Shown one piece after another: positions 1 through 9,945 of a DNA stretch of 12,248 nucleotides. The notes beneath the pieces were generated by a model. That model saw only the letters and a program-made list of their open reading frames with translations, was not told the origin of the DNA and made no database searches. Source of the stretch: Prevotellaceae bacterium UBA1075 (lineage in GTDB: Bacteria > Bacteroidota > Bacteroidia > Bacteroidales > Bacteroidaceae); contig DCCS01000040.1 of the NCBI GenBank assembly GCA_002316015.1, forward strand, positions 580 through 12,827, in the 5' to 3' direction. How positions within the stretch are numbered: the stretch's first letter is position 1; every line of letters starts with the position of its first letter. The position numbers and the translations under genes are program-made.

Positions 1-54
1 TACCTGGCCATCTGGCTTGACATGCCCTGGCGGGCAAGGTTTCTCACGCTGGTC

Positions 55-1577
55 TCACTGGTCCTCGGGGCGCACGTCATACTGCCTCCGCAACTCATCG
101 AGTTGCTGGTGCAACCGCCTTGTCAACTTCTCGTAACCCGGCTGTCCGTAGAGGTTATGCATCTCCATGGGGTCCTTCTTCAGGTCATAGAGTTCCCAGG
201 TGTCTATGTCATTGTAGAAATGGATGAGCTTGTACCGCTCCGTGCGTATGCCGTAATGCCGCTTCACCATGTGCTCGGCCGGGAACTCGTAGAAGTGATA
301 ATAGATGGAGTGTCGCCAGTGTCGCGGGCTGCGCTTGCCCCTGAGCAGGGGCACGAGGCTCACTCCCTGGATGTCCTGGGGGATGGGCACGCCCGCCAGT
401 TCGAGGAATGTGGGGGCATAGTCGATATTCTGCACCATGTCGTCAATCTCGCCGCGCCGCTGGAACCCGTCGGGCAGACGCATGATGAGGGGCGTGTTCA
501 GACTCTCCTCATACATGAACCGCTTGTCAAACCACCCGTGCTCACCCATGTAGAAGCCCTGGTCGCTGGCATATACCACCAGCGTGTTGTCGAGCAGACG
601 GTGCTCACGCAGATAGTCCATGAGGCGGCCCACATTGTCGTCCATGGCACGGGTCACCTTGGCATAGTCGCGCATGTAACGCTGGAACTTGTACTCGGTG
701 AGCGCGCGTCCTGTGGGAGGATTCTGGTAAAAGGCTGCCGTGATGGAGTCGTAGAACTGGTCATACTCCCTCCGGTCGGCCTCGGCCAGGCGGTTGATGT
801 TGGCCAGATAAGCCCCGCTCAGCCGGCTCTTGTCGCCCTTGCGGTATATCTTGTTGTCATAGATGAGGTCCATGTCCATGGGCGAGGCGATGCTCATCTG
901 CTGCTGCTGCGCGGCCACACGCCCCTCCCAGTTGTCCCAGAAGTTGGCAGGGAGCGGGAAGGTCTGGTCCTCGTAGGCCCGCAGGTACTTCATGGGAGGC
1001 AGCCAGTCGCGGTGACACGCCTTGTGGTGGACAAAGAGGATGAATGGCTTCTGCTGGTCGCGATGCTCCAACCAGCCGATGGCCTTGTCGGTGACAACGT
1101 CGGTGCAGTAGCCCGTCGCCTGCTTGCGCGAACCGTCCATCTGGATGAACGTGGGGTTGTAGTACTCTCCCTGTCCGCCCAGTATCTCGTAGTAGTCAAA
1201 GCCCGTGGGCTTGCTCACCAGGTGCCATTTGCCTATGAGTGCCGTCTGATAGCCAGCCTGCCGCATGAGTTTGGGCATGGTCTGCTGGCTGCCGTCAAAC
1301 ACTCCGTGCTCATTGTTGGTGAATCCGTTCTTGTGGCTGTGCTTGCCCGTGAGCATGCAGGCGCGGCTGGGGCCTGACAGGCTGTTGGCCACGAAACTGT
1401 GCCTGAAGAGCACCCCCTCGCTGGCCAGTCGGTCGAGGTTGGGTGTCTGGATGGGACTGTGGCCATAGGCCGAGAGCATCTGCGCCGTGTGGTCATCCGT
1501 CATGATAAAGACGATGTTGGGTCGCTGCTGCGCGTTGGCCGCTACGGGCAGCAGCACCAGTAATGGTAATTGCCTTC

Positions 1578-1581
<4 letters not shown>
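55..1581 (-). CDS. S1-family sulfatase, serine-type, exported
   Basis: A 508-residue arylsulfatase-type hydrolase that would remove sulfate esters from a glycan in the periplasm or at the cell surface. Residues 1-17 form a signal peptide ending ANA-QQ. PNIVFIMTDDH (21-31) supplies metal-binding aspartates. The sulfatase signature is SGPSRACMLTG at 69-79, so the formylglycine precursor is Ser69 and maturation would need an anSME-type radical-SAM enzyme, which is not in this window. GKWH (117-120) and SDQGFYMGEHGWFDKR (339-354) are further active-site blocks. The last block resembles GlcNAc-6-O-sulfatase-like S1 subfamilies, but the substrate is a guess. I chose the ATG at 1581 because it gives a clean signal peptide and overlaps the uvrA stop as ATGA, implying translational coupling. 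An ATG at 1623 would add 14 residues before the signal peptide. The family call is secure; the subfamily is not. Confidence 0.93.
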
Positions 1582-4538
<2,957 letters not shown>

Positions 4539-5317
4539 AGCCCGTCAGCACCGATATGGTCTTCTTGACGCGGTACTTGCGCCCGTCTGCCCCCCGGGCG
4601 TTGACCACCAGGAAATACACCCCGTCGTTCACCGTGTGCCCGTTCACCTTGCCGTCCCAGCCTCCCGCCGGGGAGTTCCAGGAGTATAGTTTCCTGCCCC
4701 TGCGGCTGAAGACCGCCGCCTCGAATGACACGATGCTCTGGTAGCCGTCCTTGGCACGCAGGACATCGTTGTAGCCGTCGCCGTTGGGCGAGAAGGCGTT
4801 GGGAAACTCGAGCTTGCTCTCGCTGATGCTCACGCTGATGGGATTCTCCTCCCCCTCGCCGGGATAGGTGATGGTGTCATTGCCCAGCACGAAGGTGACA
4901 TAGAGCTGCACGCGGAACGAACCGCTGCTGGTGAAGGTGTAGTCGATGTCCTCGTCGAAGCGGTGCACGAGCAGGTTGGCCTCGTCACCCTCGCGCCATA
5001 TCTTCCACTCATAGCGCGCCGAATAGTCGCCCACATTCTGGGGGTTGGCACGGAAATGAGCCTCCAGGGGCGCGCTCTGGCTGGCCGAGGCGTCATCGAG
5101 TTCCTCACCGTCAGGTGTCACATAGGTGCCCGACGGGTCCACCGACGGGTACTCGCCCTGCCCCACGCCCTGTCCGGGGGAGGCGGGCACGGCAAGAGGC
5201 AGGCTCATGCCAGGCAGGCTCCCCGACGCGCGCAGGCCAGCGGGAGTCCCCGCAAGAAACAGGGTGGCCAGGCAAGCCAGCGGCACACATATATTGACCG
5301 AATAACGCATAGTCCTG

Positions 5318-5325
5318 CAAATTTA
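5318..5325 (-). promoter_or_regulatory. Bacteroidetes -7 promoter element for the T9SS cargo-uvrA-sulfatase unit
   Basis: On the minus strand this reads TAAATTTG, matching the TAnnTTTG consensus. It is preceded by an A-tract (GGAAAAACGC). Only 7 nt separate it from the ATG at 5310. No convincing TTTG (-33) element is visible 19-21 nt upstream. It is the only promoter-like match I see for the three-gene minus unit. Confidence 0.6.
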
Positions 5326-5390
5326 GCGTTTTTCCGCCATCCGCCATCCCTTTTCAGCGCGCAAATTGAGCCGCATAGTGGGAAAAGTGC

Positions 5391-5398
5391 TACCTTTG
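5391..5398 (+). promoter_or_regulatory. Bacteroidetes -7 promoter element for the LysM/PorT unit
   Basis: TACCTTTG fits the TAnnTTTG consensus and is preceded by GGGAAAAGTGC. An ATTG at 5365-5368 lies 22 nt upstream and may act as a weak -33 element. The ATG at 5404 begins just 5 nt after the element, so the transcript would start at or within a few bases of the start codon. Confidence 0.7.
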
Positions 5399-5403
5399 CG
5401 CTG

Positions 5404-6747
5404 ATGAAAAGACTGTTATCCCTCATACTGATATGCCTGCCCGCCCTGCTGTGGGCACAGGGTGCCATGCGGCAACTCCAGCACATGCACCAGGTGCGCA
5501 AGGGCGAGACATGGGCCGCCATAGCCACCAGGTACGGTGTCAGCGAGCAGGCACTGCGACAGGCCAACCCTGACGTGAAGACCAAGAAGGACAAGCCCAG
5601 GAAGGGCGAGCTGCTCTGCATTCCCGAAACCTGCCCGCCTCCCGAACCGCCCCCCGCCCCCGTGGCCACCGTGAGCACAAGCATGGCCAGCCTGAACATC
5701 GGGGTACTGCTGCCCCTGGAGGAGGACAGCGGGCGCGGGGCCAAGATGGTGGAGTTCTACCAGGGACTGCTCATGGCGGCCGACAGCGTGAGGCGCGGGG
5801 GCACCGACATCACCATCCATGCCCTGCACACCGGCTCCACCAGGGCCAGCATGCAGCAGTTGCTCAGCGCGCACAAGCAGGAACTGCAGCACACGCAGGT
5901 CATCTTCGGCCCCGTAGATGACGAGCAGATAGAACCGCTCAACGAGTTCTGCATGCAGCACGGCATACGTCTGGTCATGCCTTTCGCGCACACACGGGGA
6001 AATGCCAACCAGCCTCTGGCCTACACGGCAACCGCTCCTGCCAACGTGAGCGCCACCGACGCGGCCGCACTGGTGGACAGGGTGATGGGGAATGATGCCA
6101 ACTACGTGATTGTCAACACCAGCAAGCCCGACACGCGCGGTGCGCTCTTCACAGGCAAACTGAAGGAGCAACTGGCCACCCGGGGCGTGGCCGCCAGGGT
6201 GCTGAACATCGACGGGGACGACTTCGCCTATGAGTCGGCGTTCAACCAGACACAGGTCAACTGCATCGTGCCCGACAACACCGGCATCAAGTCACTCAAC
6301 ATCCTGTGCACCAAATTGCTGGACTTCAGTGCCGAACACCCGCAATACAGGCTGCGCCTGGTGGGCTATCCCGAATGGAACACCTATACGAAGACCCTGC
6401 TGGAAAGTTTCTTCCAGCTTGACACCTACGCCTTCTGCACCTACTACAGCCACCCGATGAGCGACTCGACCGTGTCCTTCGGGCGTTCCTTTGCCAGTAA
6501 CTTCGGCCATCCCATGGCAACGAGCTTCCCCTGCTATGCCATGATGGGCTTTGACATGGGCTACCACTTCATGCATGGCCTGGCCACCCAGGGCGACACC
6601 TTTGAGGACAGGCAGGGCGGGCTCAACCCGCAGCCCGCCCAGCACCACTTCACCTTCCGCCAGGACACAGAGGGGGGCGGGCGCACGAACCACTTCGTGC
6701 AGCTGGTGCACTACTCCCCCGACCAGAAAATAACACTCGTGCGATGA
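5404..6747 (+). CDS. Exported LysM and periplasmic-binding-fold protein
   Basis: A 447-residue exported protein. Residues 1-19 are a signal peptide (LLSLILICLPALLWAQ). Residues 29-74 form one LysM domain (HQVRKGETWAAIATRYGVSEQALRQAN and on), which binds N-acetylglucosamine in peptidoglycan. A proline-rich linker runs from about 76 to 92. The rest (97-447) resembles a type 1 periplasmic-binding fold, starting LNIGVLLPLEEDSGRGAKMVEFYQGLLMAAD, with VIFGPVDDEQIEPLNEF at 166-182 as the hinge-like segment. No ABC permease or ATPase lies nearby, so solute uptake is unlikely. A wall-anchored sensor or a LpoA-like adaptor for envelope enzymes is an inference. Similar architectures are common in Bacteroidales. 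The start is fixed by the signal peptide and the promoter 5 nt upstream; in-frame sequence back to 4963 is antisense to the T9SS gene. The stop overlaps the next ATG as ATGA. Confidence 0.88.
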   Translation: MKRLLSLILICLPALLWAQGAMRQLQHMHQVRKGETWAAIATRYGVSEQALRQANPDVKTKKDKPRKGELLCIPETCPPPEPPPAPVATVSTSMASLNIGVLLPLEEDSGRGAKMVEFYQGLLMAADSVRRGGTDITIHALHTGSTRASMQQLLSAHKQELQHTQVIFGPVDDEQIEPLNEFCMQHGIRLVMPFAHTRGNANQPLAYTATAPANVSATDAAALVDRVMGNDANYVIVNTSKPDTRGALFTGKLKEQLATRGVAARVLNIDGDDFAYESAFNQTQVNCIVPDNTGIKSLNILCTKLLDFSAEHPQYRLRLVGYPEWNTYTKTLLESFFQLDTYAFCTYYSHPMSDSTVSFGRSFASNFGHPMATSFPCYAMMGFDMGYHFMHGLATQGDTFEDRQGGLNPQPAQHHFTFRQDTEGGGRTNHFVQLVHYSPDQKITLVR

Positions 6748-7451
6748 AACGGCTGCCCATCATCCTGGCGTTCCTGGCAGCACACTCTGCCACACAGGCC
6801 CAAGTGGGCGAGCCGCGCCGCGACCTGGCCGTGGGCGTGAGCGGAGGCTATGTGCTCAACAAGGTGTCCTTCAACCCCACCATCAAGCAGGACTTCCACA
6901 CAGGCACCACATTCGGCCTCACACTGCGCTACACCTGCGAGAAGTACTTCGCGGCCCTGTGCGCGCTGCAGGCTGAGGTGAACTACACGGGGCTGGGCTG
7001 GAAGGAGAACATCGAGACGAGCACCGACACCTACGAGCGGCAAATCAACTATGTGCAGGTGCCCCTGCTGGCCAACCTGGGGTTCGGACGCGAGCGGGGA
7101 GGCGTGAAGGGGTTCCTGGTGCTGGGCCCCCAGATAGGCTTCTGCCTGGGCGAGAAGGAGAAGAGGGGCGGAGAATGGACCGAGGAGACGCTGAAGAAAC
7201 GCCCCAACCAGGTCATCGAACAGTATGGCCTGGAGGTGCAGAGGAAGTTTGAGTACGGGCTGACAGGCGGCCTGGGCATGGACGTGAGCACGCGCAGCGG
7301 CCACCACTTCACGCTGGAGGGACGCTACTATTATGCCCTGAGCGACATCTTCAACAACTCAAAGAAAGACCCTTTCGGCCGCAGCGCCAACGGAGCCATC
7401 ATAGCCAAGCTGTCGTACCTGTTTGACATCGTAAGGACAAAGAGGCAATAA
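6744..7451 (+). CDS. PorT-family outer-membrane beta-barrel protein
   Basis: A 235-residue exported protein with signal peptide 1-19 (LPIILAFLAAHSATQA-Q). It then shows alternating amphipathic strands typical of the small outer-membrane barrels grouped as the PorT family: VGVSGGYVLNKVSF (30-43), TFGLTLRYTCEKYFALCALQAEVNY region (56-81), INYVQVPLLANLGFG (101-115), GFLVLGPQIGFCLG (123-136), FEYGLTGGLGMDVS (169-182), HFTLEGRYYYALSDIFN (188-204) and IIAKLSYLFDI (219-229). PorT itself has been tied to type IX secretion, but this family name covers many barrels and gives no specific function. Translation is coupled to the LysM gene by an ATGA overlap, which suggests the two products act together between peptidoglycan and outer membrane. 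The likely transcript end lies in the hairpin region that follows. Confidence 0.87.
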   Translation: MKRLPIILAFLAAHSATQAQVGEPRRDLAVGVSGGYVLNKVSFNPTIKQDFHTGTTFGLTLRYTCEKYFAALCALQAEVNYTGLGWKENIETSTDTYERQINYVQVPLLANLGFGRERGGVKGFLVLGPQIGFCLGEKEKRGGEWTEETLKKRPNQVIEQYGLEVQRKFEYGLTGGLGMDVSTRSGHHFTLEGRYYYALSDIFNNSKKDPFGRSANGAIIAKLSYLFDIVRTKRQ

Positions 7452-7563
7452 GCAGAATACACCGCTCCAGCCCCGCAAGAGGGAAGGGGAAGCGCGCGCC
7501 TGGCGGCTCCGGCGCCACCGGCACACCCCATGCCCACAGGCAAGACAAAGTCCGGGAAGAAAC

Positions 7564-7587
7564 GGCCTCCGGCATCGTCCGGAGGCC
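7564..7587. terminator. GC-rich hairpin after the PorT-family gene
   Basis: A perfect 9-bp stem GGCCTCCGG (7564-7572) and CCGGAGGCC (7579-7587) closes a 6-nt loop CATCGT. It sits 113 bp beyond the plus-strand stop at 7451 in a convergent intergenic region. No T-run follows on either strand, so it may be a weak terminator or a 3'-end stabilising structure. Confidence 0.4.
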
Positions 7588-7619
7588 AGCGTATCCCCTT
7601 CCGCACACGAAAGGAAACA

Positions 7620-7673
7620 GGCGAAGGCACGCTTCCTGCCCCCTCGTGATGGGGCAGGAAGCGTGCCTTCGCC
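7620..7673 (-). terminator. Perfect 23-bp inverted repeat, probable terminator of the bamD-rpoZ-DUF4293 unit
   Basis: Arms at 7620-7642 and 7651-7673 are exact reverse complements with an 8-nt loop (CTCGTGAT). On the minus strand the hairpin comes 62 bp after the DUF4293 stop and is followed by TGTTTCCTTTCG, a T-rich tract, so it can act as an intrinsic terminator in that direction. On the plus strand no T-tract follows, but the structure could still protect or end the PorT-family mRNA. Apart from these hairpins I see nothing in 7452-7735. Confidence 0.65.
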
Positions 7674-7735
7674 CTTATGCGCCCGCATGCCTTCCCCCCG
7701 CAGGGGGCAACAGCACGGCGGCCCGGCTCTCCCCG

Positions 7736-8194
7736 CTATCTCAGGCGGTCAAGCGAGCGGAGCAGGAGAATGTCCTTCATGATGTGGCGCATGCCCAGGC
7801 ACACCAGCACAATGGCCACCAGGGGCAGGGCCGCAGGCCACTCCGGACGGAAATGCGCGTCCATGCCCTTCGCATCCACCCACACAAGCGCGGCATATGC
7901 GGCATACCATCCCACCAGGAGCACCAGGCTGAAGACGCACAGGCGGAACTGCCTCACCTGTCGCTTGTACAGGAAGATGTTGACCAGCAAAAGCGTGGCG
8001 CAGAGAAGCAGAATGACAAAGAGAGCCCAGGGAGACAGCGAGCGCTGTCCGCCGGAGAGGGTCAGCCACAGGTTGTAGAGGCGGCCAAGCGGCTCGCCCC
8101 CGTCCGCGTAAAAGCGTCCGATGCCCATGCTCATGCACGCCACGCACGCCACCGAGGCGAGGAAGAGGTATACGGTCTGTATCCGCTGTATCAT
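7736..8194 (-). CDS. DUF4293 integral membrane protein
   Basis: A 152-residue inner-membrane protein with four predicted membrane segments at about 6-25, 55-75, 84-106 and 119-135. Its start MIQRIQTVYLFLA is characteristic of DUF4293, a family confined largely to Bacteroidota and with no known function. The C terminus is basic and hydrophobic (RHIMKDILLLRSLDRLR). It is last in the bamD-rpoZ-DUF4293 unit, 47 bp after rpoZ. That gap holds a small GC hairpin which may adjust its expression relative to rpoZ. The neighbourhood offers no clear hint of function beyond possible envelope linkage with BamD. Confidence 0.9.
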   Translation of the reverse strand: MIQRIQTVYLFLASVACVACMSMGIGRFYADGGEPLGRLYNLWLTLSGGQRSLSPWALFVILLLCATLLLVNIFLYKRQVRQFRLCVFSLVLLVGWYAAYAALVWVDAKGMDAHFRPEWPAALPLVAIVLVCLGMRHIMKDILLLRSLDRLR

Positions 8195-8211
8195 CGTTTC
8201 CGTTCTTTTCT

Positions 8212-8237
8212 TGCCCCGCCGCTGGAAGCGCGGGGCA
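8212..8237 (-). other. Intercistronic hairpin between rpoZ and the DUF4293 gene
   Basis: TGCCCCGC (8212-8219) pairs exactly with GCGGGGCA (8230-8237) around a 10-nt loop. On the minus strand it begins 4 nt after the rpoZ stop and is followed by AAGAAAAGAACGG, not a T-run. It is therefore more likely an RNA-stability or attenuation element than a full terminator. Confidence 0.4.
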
Positions 8238-8241
8238 GGTG

Positions 8242-8577
8242 TCAGTACTCCACGGGAGTCTCCTTGCTGGGATTGCGGTAGTAGATCTTGCCCTCGAGGA
8301 ACTCCTCCGTGGCCATCAGCGTGGGCTTGGGCAACCGCTCATAGAAGCGGCTGATCTCAATCTGCTCGCGGTTCTCGAAAGTCTCGTCGAGCGTGTCGGT
8401 GGGACTGGCAAACTCCTGCAGTTTCTTGTTGAGCTCGGCCTTGATGTCTGCGGATATCTGGTTAGCCCGCTTGGCTATGATGGCAATGCTCTCGTAGATG
8501 TTCTCCGTGTCCTTGCACAGATCCATCACATCACGTGTCACCGTATTGGTGGGTGCGGTAGATTTCTTGTAGTCCAT
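8242..8577 (-). CDS. rpoZ: RNA polymerase omega subunit, Bacteroidetes type
   Basis: A 111-residue cytoplasmic protein matching the Bacteroidetes omega (RpoZ/Rpb6-like) family. Omega helps RNA polymerase assembly by clamping the beta' subunit. NIYESIAIIAKRANQI at 26-41 is the conserved omega helix, equivalent to the RYELVLVAAKRARQ segment in proteobacterial omega. The C-terminal part (FENREQIEISRFYERLPKPTLMATEEFLEGKIYYRN, 67-102) is a lineage-specific extension. The gene lies 36 bp after bamD and 47 bp before the DUF4293 gene, all on the minus strand. Its leader is unusually AT-rich (cattattataatat) for this GC-rich DNA, which suits Bacteroidota initiation without a Shine-Dalgarno sequence. 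No promoter of its own was seen, so it is probably read from the bamD promoter. Confidence 0.92.
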   Translation of the reverse strand: MDYKKSTAPTNTVTRDVMDLCKDTENIYESIAIIAKRANQISADIKAELNKKLQEFASPTDTLDETFENREQIEISRFYERLPKPTLMATEEFLEGKIYYRNPSKETPVEY

Positions 8578-8613
8578 ATATTATAATAATGTATCTGCGT
8601 CCTGTGCGGGGGC

Positions 8614-9477
8614 TTACTCTCCCCCGTCTGTTTCCTCCAGCGGGATGTGCTTCTTCTTCACGATGTCCTCGGCGTGGGACAGCATGGCGTTGACCTCCCT
8701 CAGATAGCGGCTTTCGGGATAGTCGTTGCGGAAGGCGTAGCACTCGTCCACGGCATCGCGGAAGCGCTCCATGCGCTTCTCTTCCACGCTCTTCATGGCC
8801 AGGTGGTACTTGGCGCGCACTATCATCACGGCAAATTCCTCGCGTCTCTCCGAGGATGCATAGGGGTAGTCCTTGAGCGCGTTCTCGGCCGTCACCACAC
8901 AAGCCTCGTAGTTGCTGCCCCCATAGGACATGTTCCCCACATAACTGCCCAGGTCGTAATAGAGCTTGGCGGCCAGGAGTTCCTTCTCCACCAGCTTGTC
9001 CTGCAGGGCGTATACCATGTGCGTGGTCTGCTCGCGCAGGGAGGTCTGGGGATACAAGTCGAGGAAATTCTGGAACTCGGTGATAGCCTCCATGGTACTG
9101 CTCTGGTCGAGCCGCGCGTCGGGTGTCATCTTGTAGAGCGAGTAGCCGCATCCGTAGCGCGCCTGCTCCACATACTCCCCCTTGGGGTAGCTCTGGTAAT
9201 ACTTGCGGAAGAATGTGGAGGCCGACTCATAGTCATGGTGCATGAAGCAGCTCTGCGCGAGCAGGAAGAGGCTCTCCTCCCCGTACTGCGTCCCTTTGAG
9301 CGGGGCAATCAGGTCGCCCAGCAACTGCGAGGCCCGGTTGTAGTGCCCCTCGGCAAAGTTGGCCTTGGCCACCTCGTACCGGTAGTCGTAGTCGGATGAC
9401 TTCTGCACGGCACTAAACTCGCCACAACCAGCGAGCAAGGCCGTGGCGAACAGGCCTGCCAGCACGTTTCTCTCCAT
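8614..9477 (-). CDS. bamD: Outer-membrane assembly lipoprotein BamD
   Basis: A 287-residue lipoprotein of the BAM complex, which folds beta-barrel proteins into the outer membrane. The N terminus has a signal with lipobox LAGC (15-18), so Cys18 would be lipidated. After it come helical TPR-like repeats: YDYRYEVAKANFAEGHYNRASQLL at about 30-53, EESLFLLAQSCFMHHDYESASTFFRKYYQSYPKG at 67-100, EAITEFQNFLDLYP at 130-143, then 166-205 and 237-256. Length and repeat layout fit Bacteroidales BamD. I chose the ATG at 9477 (MERNVLAGL); an in-frame ATG at 9489 (MRWN) would add four residues and leave only 8 nt to the -7 element. Open sequence further upstream runs through the promoter and is not coding. 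The gene heads the bamD-rpoZ-DUF4293 unit. Confidence 0.9.
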   Translation of the reverse strand: MERNVLAGLFATALLAGCGEFSAVQKSSDYDYRYEVAKANFAEGHYNRASQLLGDLIAPLKGTQYGEESLFLLAQSCFMHHDYESASTFFRKYYQSYPKGEYVEQARYGCGYSLYKMTPDARLDQSSTMEAITEFQNFLDLYPQTSLREQTTHMVYALQDKLVEKELLAAKLYYDLGSYVGNMSYGGSNYEACVVTAENALKDYPYASSERREEFAVMIVRAKYHLAMKSVEEKRMERFRDAVDECYAFRNDYPESRYLREVNAMLSHAEDIVKKKHIPLEETDGGE

Positions 9478-9497
9478 ATTCCAGCGCATAGATGGTG

Positions 9498-9505
9498 CAA
9501 AGTTA
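9498..9505 (-). promoter_or_regulatory. Bacteroidetes -7 promoter element for bamD
   Basis: On the minus strand this reads TAACTTTG, 20 nt before the chosen bamD ATG, or 8 nt before the alternative ATG at 9489. The preceding GGGAAAAAGTGC nearly repeats the core of the LysM-gene promoter at 5380-5399. No clear -33 element was found. Confidence 0.65.
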
Positions 9506-9637
9506 GCACTTTTTCCCGTAATATTGTGCCACACGCACGCGAAAAGGCGTGTGCGCGCTCCACATTTCCCCAAAGGGCGGAGCTGTGTCCGCCTTCTCGC
9601 CCAAAGCACCTTCTCACCCGCCCCTTCGCGGAGGGGG

Positions 9638-9729
9638 CAAAAACGCAGTGCGCTGCGATCGCCAACACAGTGCGCTGCGATCGCCAACGCAGCGCGCTGC
9701 ATCCGCCAACGCAGCGCGGTGCGTTTTTG
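9638..9729. repeat. Tandem 22-bp palindromic repeat array with flanking inverted repeat
   Basis: Three full 22-bp units lie head to tail at 9644-9665, 9666-9687 and 9688-9709, followed by a partial unit at 9710-9723. Each begins CRCAGYGCGCTGC, itself a near-perfect or perfect palindrome, and ends CGCCAA. Units 1 and 2 also contain GCGATCGC. The array is enclosed by an exact 10-bp inverted repeat, CAAAAACGCA (9638-9647) and TGCGTTTTTG (9720-9729). GGGG outside on the left and CCCC outside on the right extend it past a one-base bulge. In either direction the last palindrome is followed by five T, so it could terminate uvrB transcripts and also antisense ones. Confidence 0.85.
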
Positions 9730-9945
9730 ACCCCACGGCTTTGTGTAGAAATAGAAAGTGCCCCAGGCCATACAGCCACAAGGCTTTCTGCCCGCTGCCC
9801 AACATGCCAGGACTGTGTATGCAAACGCCCCCGGGGGAGGCCGGAAGGCAACTTGCCCGTCATGGCACATGCTCCTTCTCCCCGGGGAAGCGCGGGAAGG
9901 GGGAGGCCGGCAGGGGAAGGGGGCCTCCGCCTTGCCGCTGCGGGG

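Larger units (their letters stand above)
9478..9945. other. 468-bp non-coding region between uvrB and bamD
   Basis: This region has no credible gene; the open frames across it are by-products of GC-rich repeats. It contains the bamD promoter (9498-9505), a 6-bp hairpin GGCGGA/TCCGCC (9576-9593), a hairpin at 9620-9638 (GCCCCTTC/GAGGGGGC with one G-T pair, 3-nt loop) and the 22-bp palindromic array at 9638-9729. A hairpin GGAGGCC/GGCCTCC (9902-9928) lies just after the uvrB stop. Between about 9740 and 9895 I see nothing identifiable. Confidence 0.6.

Noticed and set aside
1..54. Start of another minus-strand gene with ATG at 21-23
   Set aside because: Only seven codons (MSSQMAR) are inside the window, 31 nt after the sulfatase stop. 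It is possible but cannot be supported.
899..911. CTG triplet run
   Set aside because: It encodes a short glutamine run inside the sulfatase and shows no sign of being a functional repeat.
22..1377. Long plus-strand open frame opposite the sulfatase
   Set aside because: It is antisense to a clear sulfatase, has no signal or domain, and its composition (Val, His, Leu-rich) is typical of the complement of GC-rich coding DNA.
4963..5403. N-terminal extension of the LysM protein
   Set aside because: It would run antisense through the T9SS cargo gene and bury the signal peptide. The promoter lies at 5391-5398.
9655..9684. Two GCGATCGC octamers resembling cyanobacterial HIP1
   Set aside because: They arise from the tandem duplication of a single unit; all other genes are Bacteroidota-like.
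9644..9723. Possible CRISPR array
   Set aside because: The 22-bp units are directly adjacent, with no unique spacers between them, and no cas gene is present.
9478..9870. N-terminal extension of BamD
   Set aside because: It would cross the promoter and the repeat array and would place the lipoprotein signal internally.
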